Source: Acidimicrobiaceae bacterium
Lineage (GTDB): Bacteria; Actinomycetota; Acidimicrobiia; Acidimicrobiales; RAAP-2
Direction: 5' to 3'
NCBI GenBank assembly: GCA_027315045.1
Contig: DAHUZS010000058.1
Span: forward strand, 1 to 34,767
DNA length: 34,767 nt
Shown here: piece after piece, positions 23,176 to 31,559 of the stretch
How positions within the stretch are numbered: position 1 is the first letter of the stretch
Layout: each line of letters begins with the position of its first letter
Notes under the pieces: model-generated
What the model was told of the DNA's origin: nothing
The model's database searches: none
Seen by the model: only the letters and a program-made list of their open reading frames with translations
Translations under genes and position numbers: made by a program

Positions 23176-23964
23176 TCACAGCTCGAGCGAGGCCTCGACC
23201 GCCAGGTCGAACAGGGACCGCCGGACCGAGGAGCTCTGCCAGGACCGGTGGTCCCAGGCCTCCCCGCTCACGTCGTCCCCGGCGTAGAGGTACTGGGCGA
23301 ACCGGACCTGGCGGTGGCGGGCCAGTGCGAGGAAGGCGGCGGCCTCCATCTCGACGGTGATGCATCCCTCCGCCCGCCGCTTCGCGATGCGGGCCGCCGT
23401 CTCCCGGTAGGGGGCGTCGGTGGTCCAGGTCTTGCCCACCGTGTGGGGCACGTCCCGGCGCTCGAGCACCGAGACGGCGACCGCCACCGCGTCGAGGTCG
23501 GCCTCCACCTCCCGGGCCGGCGGCAGGTAGTGGTAGGAGGTGCCTTCGTCGCGGACCGCGGCGTTGGGCACCACCACGTGGCCCAACGCCAGACCGGGCA
23601 CGAGGGCCCCGGCGCCCCCGCAGGCAACGAAGCTGGTGCACCCGAGCGCGATCGCCTCCTCCATGAGGGCGACGGCCAACGGAGCGCCAACTCCGGGGTG
23701 GAACACCGCGACGCGGCGTCCGTTGCCGGTCTCGAGCAGGTAGAGCGGGCGCGGGGACTCCATGCCCATCTGCACCACCTCCTCGGCCCGTCCCCCTCCG
23801 CAGACCTCGTCGACGATCTCGGCGAAGAAGCAGATCACCGCCGAGGTGACCAGGCCCTCGACCCGCCGGGCCACGTGCCCCGGCTCGATCAGCGCCGCCG
23901 GCGAGGGGTCGTACTCGAGAATCGGGACCAGGGGGTCCGGAGTGGGCGAGGGAGGGATCGTCAT
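23176..23964 (-). CDS. Nucleoside phosphorylase (PNP/UDP family)
   Basis: A 262-residue protein of the trimeric/hexameric nucleoside phosphorylase fold. HPGVGAPLAVALMEEAIALGCTSFVACGGAGAL is the central phosphate/ribose-binding region and EGCITVEMEAAAFLALA is the family signature, with the Met-Glu pair that contacts ribose. It would split a purine or uridine nucleoside with phosphate; base preference is unclear. The N-terminal 20 residues are proline-rich. Start ATG 23964 overlaps the preceding stop as ATGA, so it is coupled to the AI-2E-family gene, an unusual partner. A longer in-frame start at 24039 would run into that gene and is rejected. Confidence 0.85.
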   Translation of the reverse strand: MTIPPSPTPDPLVPILEYDPSPAALIEPGHVARRVEGLVTSAVICFFAEIVDEVCGGGRAEEVVQMGMESPRPLYLLETGNGRRVAVFHPGVGAPLAVALMEEAIALGCTSFVACGGAGALVPGLALGHVVVPNAAVRDEGTSYHYLPPAREVEADLDAVAVAVSVLERRDVPHTVGKTWTTDAPYRETAARIAKRRAEGCITVEMEAAAFLALARHRQVRFAQYLYAGDDVSGEAWDHRSWQSSSVRRSLFDLAVEASLEL

Positions 23965-25133
23965 CTGGCTCGGTGCGCCTCTTCGGGCTCGATCACCTCG
24001 GGCGGACCGTCGGCCAAGAGCGGCGCCGTCGCCTGCCACAGCTCACGCACCAGCACCTGGATCGAGCCGGCCAGCGGGATCGCGAGCAGGGTCCCAACGA
24101 AACCGCCGAAGAAGCCGCCGATCAAGTCGCCCACCGTAGCGCCGACGAGGATCGCCACCAGCACCAGCAAGGGGTTGATCCTGACCGTCCGGCTCATGAC
24201 GACCGGGTTCAGGACGTGGTTCTCGATCTGGGTGTAGGCCAGGAACACCACCAGCATCACGATGCCGGCGGTCAGCGAGTGGGCCAGCGCGAACAGCACG
24301 GTCGGGATCCCGGCGACGGCGCCGCCGATCATGGGGAGAAAGTCGAGCAGCGCAACCCACAGGCCCCACAGGACGGCGAATGGCACGCCGAGGATGGTGA
24401 GGGTGACGAACACGATCACGCCGGCGATCATCGAGGTGAGGAAGTTCCCGAGCATGTAACCGGTGACCGACCGGCTTACCTCGGCGGCGATCCGACTGGT
24501 CCGCTCGGCCCGGGCCGGTGTCAACATCTGGAGCAGTCCGTGCCGCAGCTTGTGACCCTCGAGGAGCAGCAAGAGGACCAGCACGAAGATCATGAGCAAC
24601 GCGACGATCAACGAGAGGGCCCCCTTCCCTAGGGACAGCGCCGGTTTGGACAGGTTCTTGGCGAAGTTGGCCAGCTTCGGCGCGAGGTTGGTCTCGACCC
24701 AGTGCTTGACGTGGTACTTGACGAAGAGGTGCCCCAACCAGCCCTTGCCGTGTTCGACCTGGTTCACGTACTTGGGCAGGTTGCTGGCCAGGTGGGTCAG
24801 GCCGTTGACGAGCGGGTAACCGAAGGCGAAGGCGAGCGCGGCGAAGACGACCACGAATACGAGGGTCACGATGGCCACCGCCGAACCTCGTCGATGCACC
24901 CCGAGGCGTAGGAGCCCGACCACCGCCGGATTGAGAAGGAGCGCGATGAACCCGGCCACCACCATGAGGAGGAAAATCTCCCGCAGCTTGTAGATGAGGT
25001 GGCCGGTCAAGTAGACGACCACGACCACGGCGACGGTGGTCAGGATGGTACCGAGCGGGATCCCCCGGACCGCTGCGAGTTCGAAGAGCCGAGTCCGGCG
25101 GGACTCGCCCTCATGCTCGTCGGCCACCGACAC
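23961..25133 (-). CDS. AI-2E family transporter (PerM/YdiK-like membrane protein)
   Basis: A 390-residue protein with the typical AI-2E/PerM hydropathy: two N-terminal spans (TILTTVAVVVVVYLTGHLI and IFLLMVVAGFIALLL), a third (AIVTLVFVVVFAALAFAFG), a hydrophilic domain of about 100 residues, and then at least five more spans. LTILGVPFAVLWGLWVALLDFLPMIGG is the family hallmark, followed by QIENHVLNPVVMSRTVRINPL. Members have been linked to export of AI-2, sodium/proton exchange or indole export; the role here is open. The open frame extends to 25361, but the hydrophobic domain starts just after GTG 25133 (or 25127). The stop overlaps the phosphorylase start. Confidence 0.85.
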   Translation of the reverse strand: MSVADEHEGESRRTRLFELAAVRGIPLGTILTTVAVVVVVYLTGHLIYKLREIFLLMVVAGFIALLLNPAVVGLLRLGVHRRGSAVAIVTLVFVVVFAALAFAFGYPLVNGLTHLASNLPKYVNQVEHGKGWLGHLFVKYHVKHWVETNLAPKLANFAKNLSKPALSLGKGALSLIVALLMIFVLVLLLLLEGHKLRHGLLQMLTPARAERTSRIAAEVSRSVTGYMLGNFLTSMIAGVIVFVTLTILGVPFAVLWGLWVALLDFLPMIGGAVAGIPTVLFALAHSLTAGIVMLVVFLAYTQIENHVLNPVVMSRTVRINPLLVLVAILVGATVGDLIGGFFGGFVGTLLAIPLAGSIQVLVRELWQATAPLLADGPPEVIEPEEAHRAR

Positions 25134-25376
25134 AGCATGACACCCCGGAACAAAACGACCTGGGAGCGACAAGGGCCCGGACCGGGAGCCGTCGCCGTGG
25201 GCGTGGGCGTGGATCGGCCGCTTGCCCCTCAGACGCCCAGTTGACTCCGCACCCTGGGGGTGCGCGACAAAGGGTCGGCCGTCGATCTCGAGCCGGGCGG
25301 GGACCTGGCCGTTTGGTGACGTGGTTGGTCGATCGAGACCGGCTTTGGGGTCGAGCGGCAAGAACCGGGGGATCGC

Positions 25377-26510
25377 CTAGACGCGGTGGACGCCGGCGAA
25401 CCCGTACCCCAGGCGGATGGGCGTGATGTGGACGACGGCCCCGGTGTAGGGCGCCTCGATCATCTCGCCGTTCCCGACGTACATGGCCTCGTGCTCGTCG
25501 CCGCCGGGGCCGTAGAAGAGGATGTCGCCCGGCTGCATGTCCGAGATCGACACCGGCGTGGTGTCGTCGAACTGGGCGCCGGAGTAGTGGGGCAGGTTGA
25601 CCCCAGCCTGGGCCCACGCCCACATGACCAGGCCCGAGCAGTCGAACCCGCCGCTCGGGTCACCCGGGGTGTACCGCGGGCTGGTCCCGCCCCACACGTA
25701 GGGCACGCCCAGCTGGCTCTCGGCCGCGCGCACCGCTGTCACTGCCCCCGACGAGGGCGGTGGCGGCGGGGAGGTCACCGAGGGGTCCGACCCTCCCTGC
25801 GAACTCGTGGAGCTCTGGGAGTTCTGTGAGCTCTGCGATTGCTGGGCGGCGGCCAGCGCCGCCTGGGTGCGCGCCGCCTCGGCCGCGGCCGCCGCGGCCT
25901 GCGCCTGGGCGACCAGGACGCCGATCTGCCCCTTCACTTGGCTCAACGCTGCGTCGAGTTGGGCCTGCTGATTCTGGGCCGCCGCCTCGGCCTGGGCCGC
26001 GGCGTTCGCCTGGGCCTGGGCCTGGGCCTGCTGGTTGGCCAGGCTCGCCTCGGCCGCGTTCAACTGCACCTCGGCGCTGTGGAGGTTCGCGACGACCACG
26101 TCGAGATTTCCCGTCGCGACCTTCCCGTACTCGAGACGCGCCGTGTAGGCCTGCTGACTCCCCGAGAACAACGGATTCGACTGACCGAGCGTGCCCTCGC
26201 TGATGTAGGAGTTGATCGCCACCACCCGCAGATGGGCCCTGGCGACACTCACCCGGTGCTGATCGGCCGCGATCTGAATCTTGGTCGACGCAATCTGCGC
26301 GTTCAGTTGACTGATCTCTCCCACCGCGAGGTCGTAACGCTGGCCGAGGATCCCGATCTGCTGGGTGTCCGAGGTGATCTCCTGTTGGATCTGGTTCGCC
26401 TTGGCCTGAAGGGTACTGATCTGATCGGCACCAACCGGCGCTACGACGGCCAACGCCGGCACGATCGAGATGGCCAGAGCGACAAGAAGAGCGCGCAAGG
26501 TCCGAGTCAC
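25377..26510 (-). CDS. Secreted NlpC/P60 peptidoglycan hydrolase with N-terminal coiled coil
   Basis: A 377-residue exported protein. The N-terminus, RTLRALLVALAISIVPALAV, then VAPVGA, is a signal peptide. A coiled-coil region (about 32-215, STLQAKANQIQQEITSDTQQ, then Ala/Gln-rich repeats of QAQAQAQANAAAQAEAAAQ) leads to a Ser/Gln/Pro linker (about 220-255). The NlpC/P60 domain fills the end: FDCSGLVMWAW with catalytic Cys291, HEAMYVG with His340 and a third polar residue at His361 in VVHITP. This is the RipA/PcsB-like layout; such enzymes cut between D-Glu and diaminopimelate in stem peptides and help cell separation, with the coiled coil for control by FtsEX-type partners. GTG 26510 begins right at the signal peptide; a Shine-Dalgarno-like AAGGAG lies too far (about 12-17 nt) upstream. 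Confidence 0.88.
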   Translation of the reverse strand: MTRTLRALLVALAISIVPALAVVAPVGADQISTLQAKANQIQQEITSDTQQIGILGQRYDLAVGEISQLNAQIASTKIQIAADQHRVSVARAHLRVVAINSYISEGTLGQSNPLFSGSQQAYTARLEYGKVATGNLDVVVANLHSAEVQLNAAEASLANQQAQAQAQANAAAQAEAAAQNQQAQLDAALSQVKGQIGVLVAQAQAAAAAAEAARTQAALAAAQQSQSSQNSQSSTSSQGGSDPSVTSPPPPPSSGAVTAVRAAESQLGVPYVWGGTSPRYTPGDPSGGFDCSGLVMWAWAQAGVNLPHYSGAQFDDTTPVSISDMQPGDILFYGPGGDEHEAMYVGNGEMIEAPYTGAVVHITPIRLGYGFAGVHRV

Positions 26511-26835
26511 TCGCAGGGCCCGACACTCCTTCTGCCGAGACTGCGTCCTTCGGCGCGAAGGCACCAACCCGACGTCAGTCACAATGCAGACCATTCTGAC
26601 GACGCCACCTCGCGGGGTCAACGACCCCCGAGCGCGCGAACAGACGACGAAACGATGTCGAGCATTGACCTGTCGCGAATTGACTGCTCGGGTGCGCGAG
26701 CATGTATGGAGAGCTTGACGAAGGAGACGACGAGTGAGCGCGAAGTTGCGCCCTCCGTCGTTTTTCAGCGCGTCATCACCGAGGGCCGGATCGGTTCCTC
26801 CGGCGCGCCCCAGGCAACGACGTCGATGCCGGCGT
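26511..26835. other. Intergenic region without a supported gene
   Basis: This 325-nt stretch upstream of the NlpC/P60 gene is less GC-rich than its surroundings (e.g. GAGCATTGACC near 26660 and GTATGGAG near 26705). It probably holds the NlpC/P60 promoter. Open frames on the plus strand here have no recognisable content. No repeat or RNA was recognised. Confidence 0.4.
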
Positions 26836-27087
26836 CTAGGCCGCGACGGTCGACCTCGCCGGTCTCGGAGCTTCGGGGGCGACCCGATAGGAGAGGACCG
26901 ATGCTCCTGAGGCCGGAGGAAGTGGACTCCCTGTACGCCACCGCGCGAAGACTCGGCCCCGGCGGCTCCTCGAACCTCGAGCGAGGCGCCACTGGTCGGC
27001 CGCTCGCAGGAGATCGGCCCGACGTTCCTCCCTCACCGCCTCCACCAGGTAGTGGTGCATCTCCGTCTCCTCGTTCTCGACCGTCAT
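26836..27087 (-). CDS. Small hypothetical protein with amphipathic helix
   Basis: An 83-residue reading frame starting MTVENEETEMHHYLVEAVREERRADLLRAADQWRLARGSRSRR. The first about 40 residues read as one charged amphipathic helix of a kind common in very short actinobacterial proteins of unknown role (a helix with EERRADLLRAA, then LAR). The rest (FARWRTGSPLPPASGASVLSY) looks less ordered and could be out of frame. An earlier in-frame ATG at 27144 is possible. Between it and the ligase gene, 27145-27252 shows nothing recognisable. Confidence 0.4.
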   Translation of the reverse strand: MTVENEETEMHHYLVEAVREERRADLLRAADQWRLARGSRSRRGRVFARWRTGSPLPPASGASVLSYRVAPEAPRPARSTVAA

Positions 27088-27252
27088 GAGGGTCGACGAC
27101 GCCAAGAGGTGGGACTCATCGACGATCTCGCCCTGGCGTCTCACCGCTCATGGTCCCAGGTGGGTGTGACACTCTAGACAGGGTCGGTCTGGGGGGTCCG
27201 GGCGCCAACCTGCGATCGGCCTCGTGGGCGTTCGGCGGGCGGAACCGGTCGA

Positions 27253-28746
27253 TCAGAAGGCGAAGTCGGCGGCGAGCTCCTCGCGCAGAACCCGGCGAAG
27301 CAGCTTGCCGTTCTCATTGAACGGGAGCTCGTTCACGATCTTGATCCGTTCCGGTGTCCGGGCCGAACGGAGCCGGGCGAGCACATGCTGGCGGAGCTCC
27401 TCCTCGGAGAGGGAGGCACCAGGAAGCGGCACGACGGCGGCGACGACGCGCTCGCCCCACTCCTGGTCGGGGATCCCGACCACTGCGGCCGACTCCACCC
27501 CCTCGTGGCTCACGAGCACCTCTTCGATCTCCCCGGGGGAGAGGTTCTCCCCGCCCCGCACGATGACGTCGTCGAGGCGGCCGTGGACGAACAAGAACCC
27601 GCTCTCGTCCAGGTGGCCGGCGTCTCGGGTGTGGAACCAGCCCTCGTCGTCGGTCACCGTGGACCCGACGTACTCGCCCGAGACCTGCTCGCCGCGCACC
27701 CAGATCTCTCCCCGGGTCCCGGTCGGGACCGCGGTTCCATCGAGCTCGCGAATTGAAAGCTCGATCCCGGGCAGGACCCGGCCGACCGACCCGAGTCGGG
27801 CCCGAACCTCGGGATCTCGGCTCGCGACGGCGTTCCGGTGGTCCTCAGGACCGAGCAGCGCGATGGTGCTCGAGGTCTCGGTCAGCCCGTAGGCATTGAC
27901 CAGGTCCACGTGAGGCAACACCCGCAGGGTCCGCTCCACCACCGCAACCGGCATGGGCCCGCCGCCGTAGGAAAGCGCCCGCAGCGAGGGCAGGCCCAGC
28001 CGGTCAGTCTCGACCACGTCAAGGATCCGGCCGAGCATCGTCGGCACCACCATCGCGTTGGTCACCTGCTCGGCACGGACGGTGCGGACCCAGCGCTCGG
28101 GGTCGAACGTCTCGAGCTGGACCACCCGACGACCGCCATAGGTGTTCGAGAGCACCGAAGCGACCGCGGCGACGTGATACGGCGGCACGGTCACGATGGC
28201 GCACTCGCTCGGTTCCGCCGCGCCGAAGTCCACCGTCGAGACCACGTACGAGGCGAGGTTGCGATGCCGCAGAACCGCAGCCTTGGGATCCCCCGTGGTG
28301 CCGCTGGTGAACAGGAGCACCGCGACTGCGTCGGGGTCGCAACCCCAACCGTCGCGCTCTTCGAGAGCCTCGTCGTCGGTCCGGGCCAGGAAGTCGTGGC
28401 GCTCCATCACCTCGAGCCCCTCGATGCCCGAGATGCGATCTGGCACACCCTGGCCACAGATCACCACGGCCGGCGCGACCTTGGTCACGATGGCCCCGAG
28501 CCGGTCATCGGCCAGGCGATAGTTGACCGGTACGAAAGGCTTCCCGGCGATCGCCGCGCCGAACAGCCCGATCGGAACGGCCAGAGAGTTCTCGTCGATC
28601 AGGACGACATGCTCGCCGGGCAGCTCGCCGAGGACCGAGGCGGCCCGACGACTTCTCCGCCCGAGTTCGGCGAACGAGATGCCGCCGTCGAGCGGGCCGA
28701 TCGCGACCCGCTCCGCCAGCCCATCGGCGGCCATCTCGAGGATCAT
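27253..28746 (-). CDS. AMP-forming acyl-CoA synthetase/ligase
   Basis: A 497-residue ANL-superfamily adenylating enzyme. P-loop FTSGTTGDPKA is at about 146-156, PPYHVAAVAS at 188-197 (A4-type acyl pocket region), YGLTE at 286-290, GWFHTRD at 369-375 (ribose-binding Asp), and the hinge/C-terminal region LDDVIVRGGENLSPGEIEEVL with catalytic Lys481 in NENGKLLRR. It would activate a carboxylic acid as acyl-AMP and transfer it to CoA. It is shorter at the N-terminus than typical FadD enzymes. The small gene at 28768-29076 ends 21 nt upstream, and a thiolase/DUF35 pair is further upstream, all on the same strand, fitting an acyl-CoA degradation operon. Substrate not readable. Confidence 0.9.
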   Translation of the reverse strand: MILEMAADGLAERVAIGPLDGGISFAELGRRSRRAASVLGELPGEHVVLIDENSLAVPIGLFGAAIAGKPFVPVNYRLADDRLGAIVTKVAPAVVICGQGVPDRISGIEGLEVMERHDFLARTDDEALEERDGWGCDPDAVAVLLFTSGTTGDPKAAVLRHRNLASYVVSTVDFGAAEPSECAIVTVPPYHVAAVASVLSNTYGGRRVVQLETFDPERWVRTVRAEQVTNAMVVPTMLGRILDVVETDRLGLPSLRALSYGGGPMPVAVVERTLRVLPHVDLVNAYGLTETSSTIALLGPEDHRNAVASRDPEVRARLGSVGRVLPGIELSIRELDGTAVPTGTRGEIWVRGEQVSGEYVGSTVTDDEGWFHTRDAGHLDESGFLFVHGRLDDVIVRGGENLSPGEIEEVLVSHEGVESAAVVGIPDQEWGERVVAAVVPLPGASLSEEELRQHVLARLRSARTPERIKIVNELPFNENGKLLRRVLREELAADFAF

Positions 28747-28767
28747 GCCGAGGTGGACGGCAGGCTC

Positions 28768-29076
28768 CTAGTCCGAGGAAGGCAGGGGCTTGGCCCCCTG
28801 GACGTTCAAGACCACGTCGCCGAGCGAGATCGATCCCGAACCGGCCTTGGTGCACAACACCTCGACGCCGGTCTCCTCATCCCCGTAGCGCTTGCCGATC
28901 TGGGTGCCGCCGTCGAACCCGGGGGCCGGTTCACCGGCCGTCGCGGCGAGCGCCGAGACGTCGACCATCGGCTGCCCCCCGCAGCGAAGGTCCACCTCGC
29001 CGCCGGCCCGGACGACGACGACCTCGGTCGAGCAGGTCACGGAGCGCAGCCTGGCTCCAGGTCTGAGGACTGCCAT
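28768..29076 (-). CDS. Small conserved hypothetical protein next to acyl-CoA ligase
   Basis: A 102-residue protein starting MAVLRPGARLRSVTCSTEVV. It is rich in short beta-like segments (VVVVRAGGEVDLRCGGQPMV), followed by a linker (ATAGEPAPGFDGGTQIGKRYGDEETG) and VEVLCTKAGSGSISLGDVVLNVQGAKPLP. Cysteines at about positions 15, 34 and 76 are not spaced like a zinc finger. I recall similar short proteins beside acyl-CoA synthetase genes in actinobacteria, but know no function. A GGGAGG site lies about 10 nt before ATG 29076. It is presumably co-transcribed with the ligase. Confidence 0.68.
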   Translation of the reverse strand: MAVLRPGARLRSVTCSTEVVVVRAGGEVDLRCGGQPMVDVSALAATAGEPAPGFDGGTQIGKRYGDEETGVEVLCTKAGSGSISLGDVVLNVQGAKPLPSSD

Positions 29077-29222
29077 GAAACCAGGACCTCCCGAAATCAC
29101 GAGCGTACCGGACCGGAGAACGGGCCGATCGTGGCCGGCCGCGCCTCGAGATGCCAAGTCGACTCGGTGTCGTCGATACCGACTCGATGCAACGTCGACC
29201 GTGGCCGAACGGACGGCCCGGC

Positions 29223-30425
29223 TCAGGCTGCGGCCTCCAGGATGTGCACGCCGCACGCCGAGCCCAACCCGATGACATGGGCCAAACCGACCTTGGCCCC
29301 CTCGATCTGACGGTCCTTGGCCTCGCCTCGCAGGTGGTGGCAGACCTCCCAGATGTTGGCGATGCCGGTGGCGGCGATCGGGTGGCCCTTCGACTCGAGC
29401 CCTCCGGACACGTTGACGGGCATCTTGCCGTCGCGCCAAGTCGCACCGGAGCGGAAGAAATCAGCCGCTCCCCCCTCTTCACAGAGCATGAGGTTGTCGT
29501 AATGGACGAGCTCGGCGGTGGCGAAGCAATCGTGGAGCTCCACCAGGTCCAAGTCCTCGGGCCCTACCCCTGCCGTCTCATAGGCCTGCTGGGCAGCGTT
29601 CCGGGTCAGCGTGTTGACGTTTGGGAGGATCTGGCAAGCCTCCTCCCACGGATCGGTGGTGAGCACCGACGCGCTGACCTTCACGCAGCGGCGCTGCTGC
29701 TCGAGCGACAAGGTCTTGCGCTTGGCATCGGTGACCACCACGGCGGCGGCGGCGCCGTCGCAGTTGGCCGAGCACATAGGCCTGGTGTTGGGATAGGCGA
29801 TCATGACGTCGTTCATGATCTCCTCGAGTGAGAACCGCTTCTGGTAGCTGGCCAGCGGGTTGAGGGTGGAGTGGGCGTGGTTCTTCTCGGCGATCCGGGC
29901 GAAGAGCTCGAAGTCGACGCCGCCGTAGCGATGCCCGTACTCCATCCCCACCTGGGCGAACACACCGGGCATCGTGTCGGTCCCGATCCGACCGTCGACC
30001 GGGGCCACCTGGCCGAAGCGGCCACGCCGCGTCCAGGTGTCCGAGTCGGCGGCCCGGGAGCCACCGACCAAGAGCCCCGCACCGGCAAGCTTCTCGACCC
30101 CGACCGCGAGACCCACGTCGCTCTCGTCAGCCTTCAAAGACATGATCACCGTGCGCAACGCGGTTGCCCCGGTCGCACAAGCGTTGGCGACGTTGTAGAC
30201 CGGGATCCCGGTCTGGCCCACCTGCTTCTGGATGAGTTGGCCGGTTGCGGCAGCCCCACCCATCAGGTTCCCGGCCGCCATCACCCCTACATCTTTCATG
30301 GTCACCCCGCCGTCGGCGAGCGCACCGAGGACCGCCTCGGAGGCCAGGTCGACCGTGTCCCGGTCGGGGTGCTTTCCGAACTTGGTCATGTGGATGCCGA
30401 GGATCCAGATGTCTTCACCCGCCAT
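29223..30425 (-). CDS. Thiolase/lipid-transfer (SCP2-type) protein
   Basis: A 400-residue thiolase-superfamily protein. NACATGATAL (81-90) carries the nucleophilic Cys83; ELHDCFATAE has His298; GGLESKGHPIAATG (341-354) has the conserved His348; GSACGVHIL holds a C-terminal Cys391. So all classical thiolase positions are filled, unlike the Ltp2-type aldolases that lack the Cys. Members of this acetyl-CoA acetyltransferase/lipid-carrier family shorten fatty or steroid side chains by thiolysis, often with a DUF35 partner. That partner is encoded directly upstream with an 11-nt overlap. GGAAGGGG lies about 6 nt before ATG 30425. The substrate is unknown. Confidence 0.9.
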   Translation of the reverse strand: MAGEDIWILGIHMTKFGKHPDRDTVDLASEAVLGALADGGVTMKDVGVMAAGNLMGGAAATGQLIQKQVGQTGIPVYNVANACATGATALRTVIMSLKADESDVGLAVGVEKLAGAGLLVGGSRAADSDTWTRRGRFGQVAPVDGRIGTDTMPGVFAQVGMEYGHRYGGVDFELFARIAEKNHAHSTLNPLASYQKRFSLEEIMNDVMIAYPNTRPMCSANCDGAAAAVVVTDAKRKTLSLEQQRRCVKVSASVLTTDPWEEACQILPNVNTLTRNAAQQAYETAGVGPEDLDLVELHDCFATAELVHYDNLMLCEEGGAADFFRSGATWRDGKMPVNVSGGLESKGHPIAATGIANIWEVCHHLRGEAKDRQIEGAKVGLAHVIGLGSACGVHILEAAA

Positions 30426-30828
30426 TGGTTACCCCTTCCAGTGGTTCGAATCCGAAACCGACCGCCTCAGTCCCTTGCGCGTCGACCCCGACGACCGACG
30501 TCGTCAAGCGGACCTTCATGCCCACCGACACGTGCTCGGGGTCTGGGGTCACGTTGGTCACATTGCCCCGGACGCTCGTCCCGCCGCAGTCCACAACCGC
30601 CGCGACGAAGGGGACGGGGATCCCCGGGGCCGCCAGGGAGACGATGGTGAAGGCCCGGACCTCGCCGACCGTGTCGACATCGGCGTCGTGGAAGGACACG
30701 CCGCCACACGCGGCACAGGCATTGCGGTGGTCGAAGTACCGGGCCGAGCACGAGTCGCACTCGTGGGCCACCAGATGGGGGGGCGGACCCAGCGCCAGGT
30801 AGTCGACGAAGGGAATCTGGTTCGTCAC
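30415..30828 (-). CDS. DUF35 OB-fold/zinc-ribbon (ChsH2/Ltp-associated type) protein
   Basis: A 137-residue protein. The rubredoxin-like zinc ribbon CDSC...CAAC uses Cys24, 27, 38 and 41; the OB-fold follows (VGEVRAFTIVSLAAPGIPVPFVAAVVDCGGTSVRGNVTN in pieces, then VGMKVRLTTSVV). DUF35 proteins bind acyl-CoA and form complexes with thiolase-like or MaoC-like partners in steroid side-chain and polyketide pathways. Overlap with the downstream thiolase gene by 11 nt supports a physical partner. GTG 30828 is the first start that leaves only the domain; the open frame to 31344 is antisense to the kinase gene. A weak GGAAAGAGA site lies just upstream. Confidence 0.87.
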   Translation of the reverse strand: MTNQIPFVDYLALGPPPHLVAHECDSCSARYFDHRNACAACGGVSFHDADVDTVGEVRAFTIVSLAAPGIPVPFVAAVVDCGGTSVRGNVTNVTPDPEHVSVGMKVRLTTSVVGVDAQGTEAVGFGFEPLEGVTNGG

Positions 30829-30977
30829 TGGTCTCTTTCCGTCGCCTTCCTGGCACCCATTGTGCCCGAGTGGCCGAAGCGGCGCACCCCGAGGGCTCCG
30901 TGAAGTCTCGCCGGCCTGGGCCAACGCCAGAGGCGCTTGGTGCCCCACCGACCTGCGCCGCAGAGGTCGTGGGTCCG

Positions 30978-30983
30978 TACAAT
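30978..30983 (+). promoter_or_regulatory. -10-like hexamer TACAAT placed for a leaderless start
   Basis: TACAAT, five of six matches to TATAAT, ends 8 nt before GTG 30992 with no ribosome-binding site between. Transcription would begin at about the GTG, giving a leaderless message for the kinase gene. Confidence 0.5.
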
Positions 30984-30991
30984 CCGCGGCG

Positions 30992-31515
30992 GTGCACCGC
31001 AAGATCGTGCTCGTCTCTGGAGCCCCCGGGGCAGGCAAGACCACGATCGCCACCGGATTGGCGCCGCTCCTCGGGGTCCCGCTCATCGCCAAAGACCTGA
31101 TCAAAGAAACCCTCTGGGATGCCCTCGGGCCGCCCGACGGGGACCTCGAGTGGTCTCGGCGCCTGGGGGCGGCGTCGATGGAGCTGTTGTGGCGCTGGCC
31201 GGACTGGCGCCGTCGGCCCTGCTCGAAGCGAATTTCCGTCCCCACAGCAGCTACGAGCGCTCCAGGATCGCCGCCCTGTCGGCCCGGGTCGTCGAGATCT
31301 ACTGCTGGTGCCCGCCCGAGCTGGCGTCCCGTCGGTACGCGCAACGGGCGTCCGACCCGTCACACCATCGAGCCCACGTCCTCCCGACGCTCTCGGCCGA
31401 GCGCCTGGCCGAGTTCGACCGGCCGGTGGCGATCGGCGAGGTGCTCCGGCTCGACACGAGCGGCCCCGTCGACCTGGGGAGTCTGGCCGATCAGGTCCGG
31501 GCGCGCTGGCCGTGA
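30992..31515 (+). pseudogene. P-loop (AAA/zeta-toxin-like) small-molecule kinase with one apparent frameshift
   Basis: The first 66 residues (VHRKIVLVSGAPGAGKTTIATGLAPLLGVPLIAKD) contain a Walker A GAPGAGKTT and the start of a P-loop kinase such as AAA_33/chloramphenicol- or zeta-type phosphotransferases. After ELLW the frame becomes nonsense, but from 31192 the next frame continues ALAGLAPSALLEANFRPHSS, then VVEIYCWCPPELASRRYAQRA (lid Arg region) and stops at 31515. Adding one G in GG 31191-31192 restores a 175-residue protein of normal size. The intended substrate is unknown. As other breaks in this window are of the same kind, I cannot decide between a decayed gene and a sequence error. 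Confidence 0.68.
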
Positions 31516-31559
31516 GGCCAAGAAAGGCCACACGCTCGTAACGTTCCGTCGTCGACGAC

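Noticed and set aside
25960-26045. Tandem GCCTGG repeats as a regulatory or CRISPR-like array
   Set aside because: They encode the Gln/Ala coiled-coil repeats of the NlpC/P60 protein; no spacers.
26702-27089. Plus-strand frame starting MESLTKETTSERE
   Set aside because: Quickly becomes Arg/Pro/Ser-rich, and overlaps a more plausible minus-strand small gene; no ribosome-binding evidence beyond chance.
30441-30460. T-arm-like GGTTCGAATCC suggesting a tRNA
   Set aside because: The flanks do not pair into a T-stem, no acceptor stem or anticodon arm can be built, and the bases lie inside the DUF35 coding end.
30866-30920. GAGTGGCCGAAGCGGC resembling the D-arm of a tRNA-Ser/Leu
   Set aside because: No anticodon stem, variable arm or T-arm follows at the right distance.
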